DNA from: Candidatus Falkowiibacteriota bacterium | GTDB lineage: Bacteria > Patescibacteriota > Patescibacteriia > JAACEG01 | Length of the DNA: 41,193 bases | Direction: 5' to 3' | Assembly: GCA_018651725.1 (NCBI GenBank) | Contig: JABIDK010000008.1 | Span: 1-41,193, forward strand | Shown here: positions 1 to 7,250 of the stretch, in pieces | How the letters are laid out: every line of letters begins with the position of its first letter | How positions within the stretch are numbered: position 1 is the first letter of the stretch | Notes under the pieces: generated by a model | Database searches by the model: none | What the model was told of the DNA's origin: nothing | What the model saw: only the letters and a program-made list of their open reading frames with translations | Translations under genes and position numbers: made by a program

Positions 1-465
1 ACCAACTAATGACCCGCCAATCATTTGTTTGGCTTTGCCGATTTGACCGGCGGCTCCACCGGCGGTTAGCCAGGTTATTCCACCGATAGCTATCATTACT
101 GTTGCGAGAATACCGGTTAGACCGATGGCGAATTTGTAAAATCCGGAAATATAAGTCGCAAGAGCCACCCCTTTACCATCAACACCAACAATATCTATTC
201 CCGGAATTTTAACTGCCGGTGTAAAATCTATTGATTTTGTTTGTATCTTACTTGGTAAAATATCTGGAGATGCACTATATGTGCAAACTTTTTCTCCAGG
301 GCATAGAATAATAGGGCATATTTTTGGCAAACAAAAAACATTAGCGCCTTCACATTCAGAATTATTTTGACAACTCTCACCAATTGCCGCTGCCGAAACA
401 TCAGCCCCAATAAAAAATTGAAGACAAAATAAAAATAATAAAAAAATGATTGTTTTTTTGTACAT
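1..465 (-). CDS. TrbC/VirB2-like pilin family protein, 3' end outside window
   Basis: The frame is open from an ATG at 465 to the window edge (155 codons), so the C-terminus is missing. The N-terminus is a signal peptide (Lys-Lys, then a Leu/Phe-rich core, about residues 1-26, with a possible cut after ADVSAAA). A short Cys-rich stretch follows (Cys at about 33, 39, 46, 51 and 56), then a linker and at least one hydrophobic helix (about residues 106-137) rich in Gly and Ala, containing GGITWLTAGGAAGQIGKAK. This signal peptide plus Gly-rich membrane helix pattern is that of the small TrbC/VirB2-like pilins common beside type IV pilus or secretion genes in Patescibacteria. Family assignment is by overall pattern, not by a diagnostic residue. 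It lies 10 nt after porA on the same strand, but a functional link is not implied. No SD sequence. Confidence 0.6.
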   Translation of the reverse strand, partial: MYKKTIIFLLFLFCLQFFIGADVSAAAIGESCQNNSECEGANVFCLPKICPIILCPGEKVCTYSASPDILPSKIQTKSIDFTPAVKIPGIDIVGVDGKGVALATYISGFYKFAIGLTGILATVMIAIGGITWLTAGGAAGQIGKAKQMIGGSLVG

Positions 466-475
466 AAAAAATACT

Positions 476-1657
476 TTACCCAACAAATTTAACTTTGCTA
501 TCTCTTTTTTTCACTAGCTCGATAATTCTCTCGAAAGTCTTTCCGGTTATGTCTCTTCCTCCCAGACCAACCACAAAACTTTGAATTTTTGGTTTGCTGT
601 TTCGCAGTCCTTTTTTAATGTTATTTCCGAGTGCCTTTATTTCAGTGGCTAAAACTCCTTCTTCTCCCAAAGAAATGCTTTTGTCTAAAACTGCGATATA
701 CTTGGCTTTGTTTATTATTTTAATGATATCTTCAGCTGGTAATGGCCTAAAACTTCTGATTTTTAAAACTCCGACTCTACCTTTACTATTATCCACAAAA
801 TCCTTAACGGTCCCAATCATTGACCCCATGCCAACAAAAATAACCTCCGGATTTTTCGCTCCGTAATATTCCACTAAACCGGTATCAACAACATCAACTT
901 TCGACTTTATAGACTTTATGGACTTTCGACTCTGTTCCCATTTTTCCATCTCTTTTTTAATTAACTCTTGGCTACCCGCAATCTCGTCGTGCAATTCTTG
1001 TCTTATCCCCATATAATGCTCCGGGGTGGCGAAATTTCCTAGAGTTATCGGATCTTTAACATCTAGATATGTTCCTTTTTTAGGTTTATATTTTGGTAAA
1101 AATTTATTTACTTGGGCTTGCGTTGGTAAAATCACCGGTTCGTAAGTGTGAGTTAAAACAAAACCATCCACATTCACCATTACCGGTACTTGAAGTTTTT
1201 CCGCTATTTTATAGGCAACCACATGTAAATCAACTGCTTCCTGGGAATTTTCCGCAAAAAGCATTATCCAACCAGCATCCCGCACGGTCATTGCGTCTTG
1301 GTGGTCGTTCCAAATTGTGATTGGTGCTGAAACTCCTCGGTTAGCGCAAGTTAAAACAATCGGCAATCGCATTCCGGCGATATTAAACAAAACCTCTACC
1401 ATCAAAAGCAATCCCTGCGAACTGGTAGCTGTATAAGTTCTAACTCCGGTAGCTGACGATCCTAACACAATTGAAGCAGCCGCAAATTCACTTTCCGCGC
1501 GCACATATTCATAGTCGGCCTTTCCATCGGCCTTTAGCTTAGCCAAATCCTCAACAATATGAGTCTGCGGAGTAATCGGATAAGCACTTACCACGGCTGG
1601 CTTAATAAGCCTAATTATATTTGCTATTGCGTTAGAGCCTTCTAGTATTTGTTTCAT
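476..1657 (-). CDS. porA: 2-oxoacid:ferredoxin oxidoreductase, alpha subunit
   Basis: The alpha subunit of pyruvate/2-oxoacid:ferredoxin oxidoreductase forms part of the enzyme that oxidises a 2-oxoacid to acyl-CoA and CO2 and reduces ferredoxin. The 393-residue length fits the archaeal-type multi-subunit enzymes. Near the N-terminus, residues 24-31 read SAYPITPQ, the signature of the pyrimidine-binding domain; ATSSQGLLLM at about 78-87 and the C-terminal transketolase-C-like domain (about 255-370, with VGMGSMIGTVKDF) follow. It is the last por gene of porG-porD-porA; porD ends 4 nt upstream. The beta subunit, which binds the TPP diphosphate, should come next but a pilin gene is there instead. 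Substrate (pyruvate or another oxoacid) cannot be told from the sequence. No SD. Confidence 0.9.
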   Translation of the reverse strand: MKQILEGSNAIANIIRLIKPAVVSAYPITPQTHIVEDLAKLKADGKADYEYVRAESEFAAASIVLGSSATGVRTYTATSSQGLLLMVEVLFNIAGMRLPIVLTCANRGVSAPITIWNDHQDAMTVRDAGWIMLFAENSQEAVDLHVVAYKIAEKLQVPVMVNVDGFVLTHTYEPVILPTQAQVNKFLPKYKPKKGTYLDVKDPITLGNFATPEHYMGIRQELHDEIAGSQELIKKEMEKWEQSRKSIKSIKSKVDVVDTGLVEYYGAKNPEVIFVGMGSMIGTVKDFVDNSKGRVGVLKIRSFRPLPAEDIIKIINKAKYIAVLDKSISLGEEGVLATEIKALGNNIKKGLRNSKPKIQSFVVGLGGRDITGKTFERIIELVKKRDSKVKFVG

Positions 1658-1661
1658 AAAA

Positions 1662-1943
1662 TTATTTATCTAATTGCATAATTATTGCCTTAGCTGGACA
1701 ATTTTCAGCGCAAATTCCACAGCCTTTGCAATATTTTAAATCAGATTGATAGTATATTTTTCCGGATTTATTTTTTTTCTTTTTTTTGTTGGGATAACAG
1801 ATATTTTCCGGGCAGACCAAATTACACATATTGCAAGCAATACATTTTTCATGTAAAAACTTTGGAACATAAGTCCGCCATCCACCGGTTTTATTTTTTC
1901 TAGTTGTTCCGGGTTTAACCGCTAATTTATATTTCATAAGCAT
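1662..1943 (-). CDS. porD: 2-oxoacid:ferredoxin oxidoreductase, delta (ferredoxin) subunit
   Basis: A 93-residue ferredoxin-like electron-transfer subunit with two 4Fe-4S motifs: CIACNMCNLVCPEN at about residues 35-48 and CKGCGICAENCPAK at about 72-85. The linker between them carries an unusual Lys/Asn run (KKKKKNKSGK). The N-terminal part (KPGTTRKNKTGGWRTYVPKF) matches the usual delta-subunit lead-in. The ORF overlaps the end of porG by 17 nt; a second in-frame ATG at 1937 gives the tidier start MKYKLAVKPG. The overlap suggests translational coupling with porG. Electrons would pass from the TPP centre through these clusters to soluble ferredoxin. Confidence 0.9.
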   Translation of the reverse strand: MLMKYKLAVKPGTTRKNKTGGWRTYVPKFLHEKCIACNMCNLVCPENICYPNKKKKKNKSGKIYYQSDLKYCKGCGICAENCPAKAIIMQLDK

Positions 1944-2469
1944 ATTCTACCGCCCTTATATTTTTCTTTAAAATTTCTCCTTTAAATTTATCCTTTAAAG
2001 CTTTGTTAATTGACTCTGCTTTAATTAACCCTGAAAATTTGGCAAAAAATCCTAACATTACCGTGTTTATTATTGGTTTACCTAAAATCTCCAAGGCTAT
2101 TTTTGTTGCCGATATTGTAGCGATATTTTTTGTTGGTACAGGACAGCCTGTTTTAAAAATATCTTCAAGCTTTTTATCGGAATTTATAATTACTTTGGTA
2201 TCTTTTTTTATTCCTTTAAAAACATCAACAACACTTAAAAGACTATCGTCCTGAACAACGATAATATCTGGCTCATAAATCTGAGAGCGTAGCTTTATCG
2301 GTTTATCGCTAATTCTAGCATAAGCCTCAATCGGCGCCCCTCTTCTTTCCACGCCAAAATTAGGAAAAGCCTGCGCTTCAAACCCCTCATAAAAAGCCGC
2401 CATAGCAATAAGCTCAGCCGCAGTAACAACCCCCTGACCACCACGACCATGAATACGTATTTCAATCAT
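1927..2469 (-). CDS. porG: 2-oxoacid:ferredoxin oxidoreductase, gamma subunit
   Basis: The gamma subunit (180 residues) of the same complex. The N-terminus IRIHGRGGQGVVTAAELIA is the family's glycine-rich signature, followed by FPNFGVERRGAPIEAYARIS, which is also diagnostic. It is the first gene of porG-porD-porA. Upstream (2470-2637) is an intergenic region holding an inverted repeat and, on this strand, two overlapping TATAAT-like boxes around 2508-2518 with no good -35. The leader would be about 40 nt with no SD. Confidence 0.9.
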   Translation of the reverse strand: MIEIRIHGRGGQGVVTAAELIAMAAFYEGFEAQAFPNFGVERRGAPIEAYARISDKPIKLRSQIYEPDIIVVQDDSLLSVVDVFKGIKKDTKVIINSDKKLEDIFKTGCPVPTKNIATISATKIALEILGKPIINTVMLGFFAKFSGLIKAESINKALKDKFKGEILKKNIRAVEYAYEI

Positions 2470-2520
2470 AGTTTTAAATTATTAATCTTTTTGTTGGACT
2501 TTATAAACATTATATTATAC

Positions 2521-2608
2521 AATAGACTTATTGCATAATAAACTATGTTACGAAATTTCCTCAAAATATGGGGATTACAGTAATAGCTTATTATGCAATA
2601 AGTCTATT
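2521..2608. repeat. 88-bp inverted repeat with two operator-like palindromes
   Basis: The arms 2521-2544 and 2585-2608 are inverted copies matching at 23 of 24 positions, separated by 40 nt. Each arm contains a CTTATT-N4-AATAA(G/A) palindrome (2527-2542 and 2587-2602). A third copy of the right arm, 26 of 28 identical, lies at 24823-24850 before the bactofilin gene. The element sits between porG (minus) and the GatB/YqeY-like gene (plus). It could be a pair of binding sites for a transcription factor serving both genes, or the remains of a small transposable element with terminal inverted repeats; no clear target-site duplication is visible. Confidence 0.6.
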
Positions 2609-2637
2609 ATAACATATAAAAAATTAAACTCAAAACT

Positions 2638-3096
2638 ATGGATAACTTAAAAGAAAAAATCTTAAACGATTTAAAACAAGCTATGCAGTCCGGGGATGCA
2701 AAAAAGCGAGATACTCTTCGTATGTTAACGTCTGCGATTAAAGACGAAGAGATAAAACAACAAAAACGTGAACAAGGGTTAAATAACGATGAAGTTATTT
2801 CTGTTGTTGCTCGTAGTTTAAAACAAAGAAAAGATTCAATCACTGAATATGAAAAAGGCGGTCGAGAAGATTTAGCAGAGATAGAAAAACAAGAAATTAA
2901 AATTTTACAAATCTATATGCCTGAACAGCTAAGTATAGAAATTGTTCAAGAAGAAGTAAAAAAAATAATTCAAGATCTAGGAGCAATAAGTAAGGCTGAC
3001 TTTGGAAAAGTAATGGGTACAGCCATGGCAAAACTAAAAGGCAAAGCTGATGGACAAATAGTCAAACAAGCAGTGGAAAAAGAACTAAACGCTTGA
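2638..3096 (+). CDS. GatB/YqeY domain protein
   Basis: A 152-residue protein of the YqeY family, the stand-alone form of the C-terminal tRNA-binding domain of GatB (Asp/Glu-tRNA amidotransferase). Seen directly: N-terminal LKEKILNDLKQAMQSGDAKK, DTLRMLTSAIKDEEIK at about 27-42, and the terminal helix with DFGKVMGTAMAKLKGKADGQ, all typical of the family. The family's role is poorly known; tRNA binding is inferred from GatB. The start ATG follows AT-rich DNA with no SD and the gene ends in TGA. It is transcribed away from porG, with the inverted repeat between them. Confidence 0.9.
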   Translation: MDNLKEKILNDLKQAMQSGDAKKRDTLRMLTSAIKDEEIKQQKREQGLNNDEVISVVARSLKQRKDSITEYEKGGREDLAEIEKQEIKILQIYMPEQLSIEIVQEEVKKIIQDLGAISKADFGKVMGTAMAKLKGKADGQIVKQAVEKELNA

Positions 3097-3149
3097 CTAA
3101 AACCCTAACTTTTGATAACCTAAGAAGGTATTTTAAATTAATTGTTACT

Positions 3150-3204
3150 TAGATATTTAAATGTAAATATGCTTAAATGCTTATATGTTTAAATGTTTAT
3201 ATGA
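3150..3204. repeat. Degenerate AT-rich short tandem repeats before secG
   Basis: Between the GatB/YqeY-like gene and secG the sequence cycles through variants of AAATGTTTATATG several times. The copies are imperfect and partly overlap the two candidate secG starts (ATG at 3205 and 3211). This may be simple-sequence slippage; no promoter pair with good spacing is visible. Confidence 0.4.
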
Positions 3205-3426
3205 ATGTTTATGTCTAAATTTTTTACAATCCTACAACTGGTAAGTGCGCTATTATTGGTTGTCACAATTTTAATGCAACAAAGAGGTTCGGGGCTATCC
3301 GGTTTATTCGGAGGTTCGGGAGATGTTTACAGATCTAAGAGAGGAGCAGAAAAAATGTTATTTATTACTACTATTGTTTTGGCTGTGTTATTTCTGGGAT
3401 CAGGAGTAGCTAACCTTATTTTTTAA
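3205..3426 (+). CDS. secG: Preprotein translocase subunit SecG
   Basis: A 73-residue protein with two membrane segments (about 5-24 and 51-71) joined by a loop containing the SecG signature LMQQRGSGLSGLFGGSGDVY, where Gly-rich residues precede a basic KRGAEK. SecG assists the SecYE channel during protein export. The second ATG at 3211 gives MSKFFTILQL and is an equally good start. The next gene begins 11 nt after the stop, suggesting cotranscription of an export component with a membrane-anchored binding protein. Confidence 0.9.
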   Translation: MFMSKFFTILQLVSALLLVVTILMQQRGSGLSGLFGGSGDVYRSKRGAEKMLFITTIVLAVLFLGSGVANLIF

Positions 3427-3437
3427 CAAAATATTCT

Positions 3438-5300
3438 GTGGATAAAATAAAACTGCTTATAATATCTGTGAAAAATAGAATAAATAATATTTGGGATAAA
3501 TTAAGCGGAAAATTCTCTTTCAAAAAAAAAAATTCTATCTTACAAGGGACTCTTGATAAGAAACTTGTTTTTAATTTGTCAAAATCTTATATTCCAAGCC
3601 CAAAACAATTAAAAAAAATACCTCAATTTTTGTCTGTTAAAGAAAAAAGGATTATACAGACTCTTGTAACTGTTATTTTTCTTTGTTTTTGTTTTTGGGG
3701 AGTTAACTTTTATTTTACTCATATTAAAATTGTTCCTAAAATCGCCGGAAACTATACAGAGGGCGTTGTAGGCAGTCCGCAATACATAAACCCTCTTTTT
3801 TCTTTAGATAACGATGTAGACTCTGACCTTGTTAAGTTGATTTTTTCCGGACTTTTAAAATACAATAGCGAAACAAAAGAATTAGACCCTGATTTATGTA
3901 AAAGTTACGAAATCAGCGAAGATCAAAAAACATACACTTTTTATCTTCGTGATAATCTATTTTGGCACGATGGAGAGTCTCTAACAGTAGATGATATAAT
4001 TTTTACCATAGAACTGGCTAAGTTGGAAAAAGTTAAAAGCCAAATAGGAGAGATTTTCAGAGGAGTAATAATTGAAAAAATTAACGATTCAACGATTAAA
4101 TTTACCTTAAACGAACCTTTTGCTCCGTTTTTATCTATGATAGATTTTGGAATTTTACCAAAACATATCTGGGAAGATGTAAATTTAAATAATATTAATT
4201 TAGCTGAATACAATCTAAAACCAATCGGGTCAGGGCCATATAAGATTAAAACCAGGACAATAGACACAGCCGGAAACATAAAATCATATGTTTTAACGAT
4301 TAACGATAAATACTACAAAAATACCCCTTTTGTTGAAACCTTGACTTTTAATTTCTATTCAGGCTATAATGAAGCGGTTGAGGCTTTAAAAACAAGATCA
4401 ATAGAAGGATTAAGCTTTATTCCTCTTGCAATGGAAGAAGAATTAGCAGAAAGAGAACATTTACAATACTTCCCTCTTGTTATGCCTCAGTATATGGGAA
4501 TATTTTTTAATCAAGAAAAGCAAGAATTTTTAAAAGATAAAAACATTAGAGAGGCTCTTACAATTGCTATTCCAAAACAAGAATTAGTAAATAATGTTTT
4601 AAACAGCAAAGCTAATATAATTGAAGGTCCAATAATAAAAGAAAACTGGATAATAAATAGTACCTCAACTGAATTTAACATTAATAAAAGTAAAGAATTA
4701 ATTGAAAAATCTAAATTTGAAAAAGGAGAAGATGATGAATTTTATAAAAAAGAAGTAACTGTTGATGATGAAAAACAAGAAAAAGAATTATCTATCTCCA
4801 TAACTGCTGTTAACTCTTTAAAAAATTCAAAAATACTTGAACAAATAAAAGAATACTGGAAACAAATCGGGGTAAAAACAGAGATAAATTTAGTTGAAGT
4901 TTCAGAGATAAAAAATCATATTGAAGAGAGAAATTATGAAGCCTTGCTTTACGGAGAGATAACCGGGCTTGATCCGGATCCGTATCCTTTTTGGCATTCT
5001 TTACAAAATCAAAAATTAGGCTTAAACTTAGCCGGATTTAGCAATAAAGAAGTAGACGAATTACTGGAAGAAGCCAGAGCAACAAATGATGAAGAAATAA
5101 GAAAAGAAAAATACCAAAAATTCCAAGAAATCATCCAGGAAGAAAAACCAGCCATCTTTTTATACCAGCCAATCTATAACTACACTATTGACAAAAATAT
5201 AAAAGGTGTAAAAATATCCACTATAATTAACCCCAGCGACAGATTTGCGAATATCAATAAATGGTACATAAAAACAAAAAAAGAATTTAATTGGAAATAA
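3438..5300 (+). CDS. Membrane-anchored peptide ABC transporter substrate-binding protein (SBP_bac_5 family)
   Basis: A 620-residue protein of the DppA/OppA solute-binding family, starting at GTG. Family features seen: YTEGVVGSPQYINPLF, LVKLIFSGLLKYN, YTFYLRDNLFWHDGESLTVDDIIFTIE, and GSGPYKIK. Unlike classic members it has neither a cleavable signal nor a lipobox; a basic N-terminal tail of about 70 residues precedes one membrane helix (about 71-93), so the binding domain (about 100-615) should be tethered outside the cell. No permease or ATPase genes are adjacent; partners must be elsewhere, or the protein may act as a scavenging or sensing receptor. An acidic/Lys-rich insert (about 420-450) is unusual. 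Confidence 0.85.
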   Translation: MDKIKLLIISVKNRINNIWDKLSGKFSFKKKNSILQGTLDKKLVFNLSKSYIPSPKQLKKIPQFLSVKEKRIIQTLVTVIFLCFCFWGVNFYFTHIKIVPKIAGNYTEGVVGSPQYINPLFSLDNDVDSDLVKLIFSGLLKYNSETKELDPDLCKSYEISEDQKTYTFYLRDNLFWHDGESLTVDDIIFTIELAKLEKVKSQIGEIFRGVIIEKINDSTIKFTLNEPFAPFLSMIDFGILPKHIWEDVNLNNINLAEYNLKPIGSGPYKIKTRTIDTAGNIKSYVLTINDKYYKNTPFVETLTFNFYSGYNEAVEALKTRSIEGLSFIPLAMEEELAEREHLQYFPLVMPQYMGIFFNQEKQEFLKDKNIREALTIAIPKQELVNNVLNSKANIIEGPIIKENWIINSTSTEFNINKSKELIEKSKFEKGEDDEFYKKEVTVDDEKQEKELSISITAVNSLKNSKILEQIKEYWKQIGVKTEINLVEVSEIKNHIEERNYEALLYGEITGLDPDPYPFWHSLQNQKLGLNLAGFSNKEVDELLEEARATNDEEIRKEKYQKFQEIIQEEKPAIFLYQPIYNYTIDKNIKGVKISTIINPSDRFANINKWYIKTKKEFNWK

Positions 5301-5317
5301 TAAATCAGGGTCTGCTG

Positions 5318-5364
5318 ACAAGAGCGCTTTCGTAGCGAGATTGCTCTTGTTAGGAGATCCTAAC
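5318..5364 (+). terminator. Two stacked hairpins before tRNA-Asp
   Basis: An 8-bp stem ACAAGAGC/GCTCTTGT (5318-5325 with 5343-5350) is followed at once by GTTAGGA/TCCTAAC (5349-5355 with 5358-5364). There is no T-run, so a simple intrinsic terminator is unlikely. They may serve as processing or stabilising structures between the binding-protein mRNA and the tRNAs. Confidence 0.35.
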
Positions 5365-5366
5365 AC

Positions 5367-5443
5367 GGGGGCGTAGCTCAGCTGGTTAGAGCGCCTGCCT
5401 GTCACGCAGGAGGTCGAGGGTTCGAGTCCCTTCGTCCCCGCCA
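5367..5443 (+). tRNA. tRNA-Asp (GTC)
   Basis: Cloverleaf: acceptor GGGGGCG with CGTCCCC, D arm with AGCTCAGCTGGTTAGAGC, anticodon stem CCTGC/GCAGG with loop CTGTCAC (anticodon GTC), T arm GAGGGTTCGAGTCCCTT, discriminator G and an encoded CCA. Confidence 0.97.
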
Positions 5444-5454
5444 TATTTAATAAT

Positions 5455-5531
5455 GGACGCTTAGCTCAGTTGGCTAGAGCACTTCGTTTACACCGAAGGG
5501 GTCATAGGTTCGAGTCCTATAGCGTCCACCA
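5455..5531 (+). tRNA. tRNA-Val (TAC)
   Basis: Acceptor GGACGCT pairs with AGCGTCC. Anticodon stem CTTCG/CGAAG holds loop TTTACAC (anticodon TAC). The T arm has ATAGGTTCGAGTCCTAT; discriminator A and CCA are encoded. It lies 11 nt after tRNA-Asp and is probably cotranscribed with it. Confidence 0.97.
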
Positions 5532-5547
5532 ATTTAAAACTAAACAT

Positions 5548-5640
5548 ATGCCTAGAAAAAAACGAGTCAAAGAGACAACCGGGGTTAAACTCCCAAAGCT
5601 AAAAAGGAATAGAAAAAAAGGAAAAAAAGCAATGAAATAA
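5548..5640 (+). CDS. Small highly basic peptide (30 residues)
   Basis: A short open frame reads M-PRKKRVKETTGVKLPKLK and ends NRKKGKKAMK-stop. About 13 of 30 residues are Lys or Arg and there is no acidic residue except one Glu. It starts 16 nt after tRNA-Val and its stop codon touches a strong intrinsic terminator, so it is positioned as the last gene of the tRNA transcript. The composition resembles very small ribosomal proteins (Thx/bL36 size class) or a nucleic-acid-binding peptide, but no family is recognised. It could also be chance; conservation in related genomes would decide. No SD. Confidence 0.5.
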   Translation: MPRKKRVKETTGVKLPKLKRNRKKGKKAMK

Positions 5641-5668
5641 AAAAAGCCCATTCCGGGCTTTTTTTATT
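5639..5668 (+). terminator. Intrinsic terminator after tRNA-Asp/tRNA-Val/small peptide
   Basis: Stem AAAAAGCCC (5641-5649), loop ATTCC, GGGCTTTTT (5655-5663), then a T-run. It begins at the stop codon of the 30-residue peptide. Confidence 0.85.
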
Positions 5669-5669
5669 T

Positions 5670-5698
5670 TTGCCAAACTACAAATTTTATGATATGAT
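5670..5698 (+). promoter_or_regulatory. Promoter of rel
   Basis: TTGCCA (5670-5675), a 17-nt spacer and TATGAT (5693-5698). Transcription would start near 5705, giving a leader of about 17 nt with no SD. Confidence 0.6.
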
Positions 5699-5721
5699 AT
5701 AAAATAATTTAATCAAATCAT

Positions 5722-7173
5722 ATGCCTTCACTCAATAAACTTTTAAAAACTATAGAAAAAAACAATCAAAAAGCTGACCTGGACATGGTGAGACTTGCTT
5801 TTGAATTTGCAAACAAGGCTCATGAAGGGCAAAAAAGATTATCCGGGGAGCCATACATTAATCACTCTATGGCAACTGCTCAAACTTTAGCTGAGATCAA
5901 GGCTGATATGCCAACCATAATTGCCGGGATTTTACATGATGTTCCGGAAGATACTGACGTTACCTTAAAAAAAGTTGAAAAAGATTTTGGCAAAGAGGTA
6001 AGCACTCTTATAAAAGGAATAACTAAATTAAGCACTGTAAAATATCGCGGAATTGACAGATACGTTGAAAATCTTAAAAAAATGTTTGTTGCTGCTGCTC
6101 AAGATTATCGTGTTATGATCATAAAATTTGCTGATCGCCTTCATAACCTTAAAACATTAAACCACCAGCCGGAGCATAAACAAAAAAGAATTGCCGAGGA
6201 AACTTTAAAAATCTATGCTCCGATTGCCGGACTACTTGGAATTTGGCATCTTAGATGGCAATTAGAAGACGAATGTTTTAAATATTTATATCCAAAAGAA
6301 TATTCTGAATTAAAAGACAAATACGAAATCAAACAACAAAAACAAAGAGATAAATTAATCGGGGTTGTTACAAATAATCTTTCTAAGGAGGCTAAAAAAA
6401 ATAAATTAAAATACGAAATAAGCGGGCGCTTTAAGCATCTCTACAGCATTTGGCTTAAAATGAAAAATGAACATAAAAAGTTCAATGAAATTTACGATGT
6501 TTTTGCTATGAGAATTATCGTTGATAATGTCTCTGATTGCTATAAAATGCTTGGTATAATCCACAGTCTTTGGATGCCAAAAAAAGATAGATTTAAGGAC
6601 TATATTTCTATTCCAAAGCCAAACGGATATAGAACATTACATACTACTGTTTTTGGTCCGGACGGAAAACTAGTAGAGTTTCAAATTAGAACTATGCAAA
6701 TGCACGAGGAAGCTTTATTTGGAGTAGCTGCTCATTGGCGCTATAAAAACCCAACCAAAACTCACTCTACCTGGATCGATGAAATTTTAAAAATCCAAAA
6801 AATATCCAAGAATAATAAAGATTACATGAAAGAGTTAAAGTTTGATATTTTTAGTGATCGCATTTTTATTTTTACACCAAAGGGAGATGTTATTGATTTA
6901 CCGACAGAGGCGACTCCGGTTGATTTCGCTTATCACGTTCACACTGAAATCGGGAATAAATGTGTTAGCGCTATTATCAACGAAAAAATGGAGCCATTAA
7001 ATACAAAATTAAAAAATGGTGATTTAGCGGAAATTATAATAGACAAGAATCGCAAAGGACCAAACATCGACTGGTTAAAATTTGTTAAAACATCAACCGC
7101 TAAAGAACATATAAGAAGACACGCAAAAAACAAAGGGATAATTTCATCTCTTATTGGGAAAATAAGACCCTGA
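5722..7173 (+). CDS. rel: Short Rel-type (p)ppGpp synthetase/hydrolase
   Basis: A RelA/SpoT homologue that would make and degrade the alarmone (p)ppGpp. The HD hydrolase domain is present (HDVPED at 72-77), as is the synthetase domain with D259 in YDVFAMR, R290-FKD in RFKDYISIPKPNGYRTLHTT and E319 in VEFQIRT. RFKD is the RxKD form typical of bifunctional Rel/SpoT, not the ExDD of RelA. A TGS domain follows (about 374-437). The protein then stops at 483; the helical, zinc-finger/CC and ACT domains of full-length Rel (about 730 residues) are absent. The usual AE after MHxx is AL here. Loss of the C-terminus should remove most ribosome-coupled control. Ends in TGA. Confidence 0.92.
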   Translation: MPSLNKLLKTIEKNNQKADLDMVRLAFEFANKAHEGQKRLSGEPYINHSMATAQTLAEIKADMPTIIAGILHDVPEDTDVTLKKVEKDFGKEVSTLIKGITKLSTVKYRGIDRYVENLKKMFVAAAQDYRVMIIKFADRLHNLKTLNHQPEHKQKRIAEETLKIYAPIAGLLGIWHLRWQLEDECFKYLYPKEYSELKDKYEIKQQKQRDKLIGVVTNNLSKEAKKNKLKYEISGRFKHLYSIWLKMKNEHKKFNEIYDVFAMRIIVDNVSDCYKMLGIIHSLWMPKKDRFKDYISIPKPNGYRTLHTTVFGPDGKLVEFQIRTMQMHEEALFGVAAHWRYKNPTKTHSTWIDEILKIQKISKNNKDYMKELKFDIFSDRIFIFTPKGDVIDLPTEATPVDFAYHVHTEIGNKCVSAIINEKMEPLNTKLKNGDLAEIIIDKNRKGPNIDWLKFVKTSTAKEHIRRHAKNKGIISSLIGKIRP

Positions 7174-7203
7174 AATCATTTGAATATACAAGCATGTAAA
7201 CAT

Positions 7204-7234
7204 AAAAAATCCTGCTTTTAACAGGATTTTTTTT
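7204..7234. terminator. Bidirectional terminator between rel and parB
   Basis: Stem AAAAAATCCTG/CAGGATTTTTTT with a 7-nt loop, flanked by A- and T-runs, so it can end both the plus-strand rel and the minus-strand parAB transcript. Confidence 0.85.
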
Positions 7235-7250
7235 CATTTTTTAAATTCTT

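Noticed and set aside
594..866. Plus-strand open frame opposite porA
   Set aside because: It is the antisense shadow of porA, with no promoter, SD or recognisable protein pattern.
2638..7173. Use of UGA as glycine
   Set aside because: TGA serves as the stop of the GatB/YqeY-like gene and of rel, and no gene needs an in-frame UGA to stay open.
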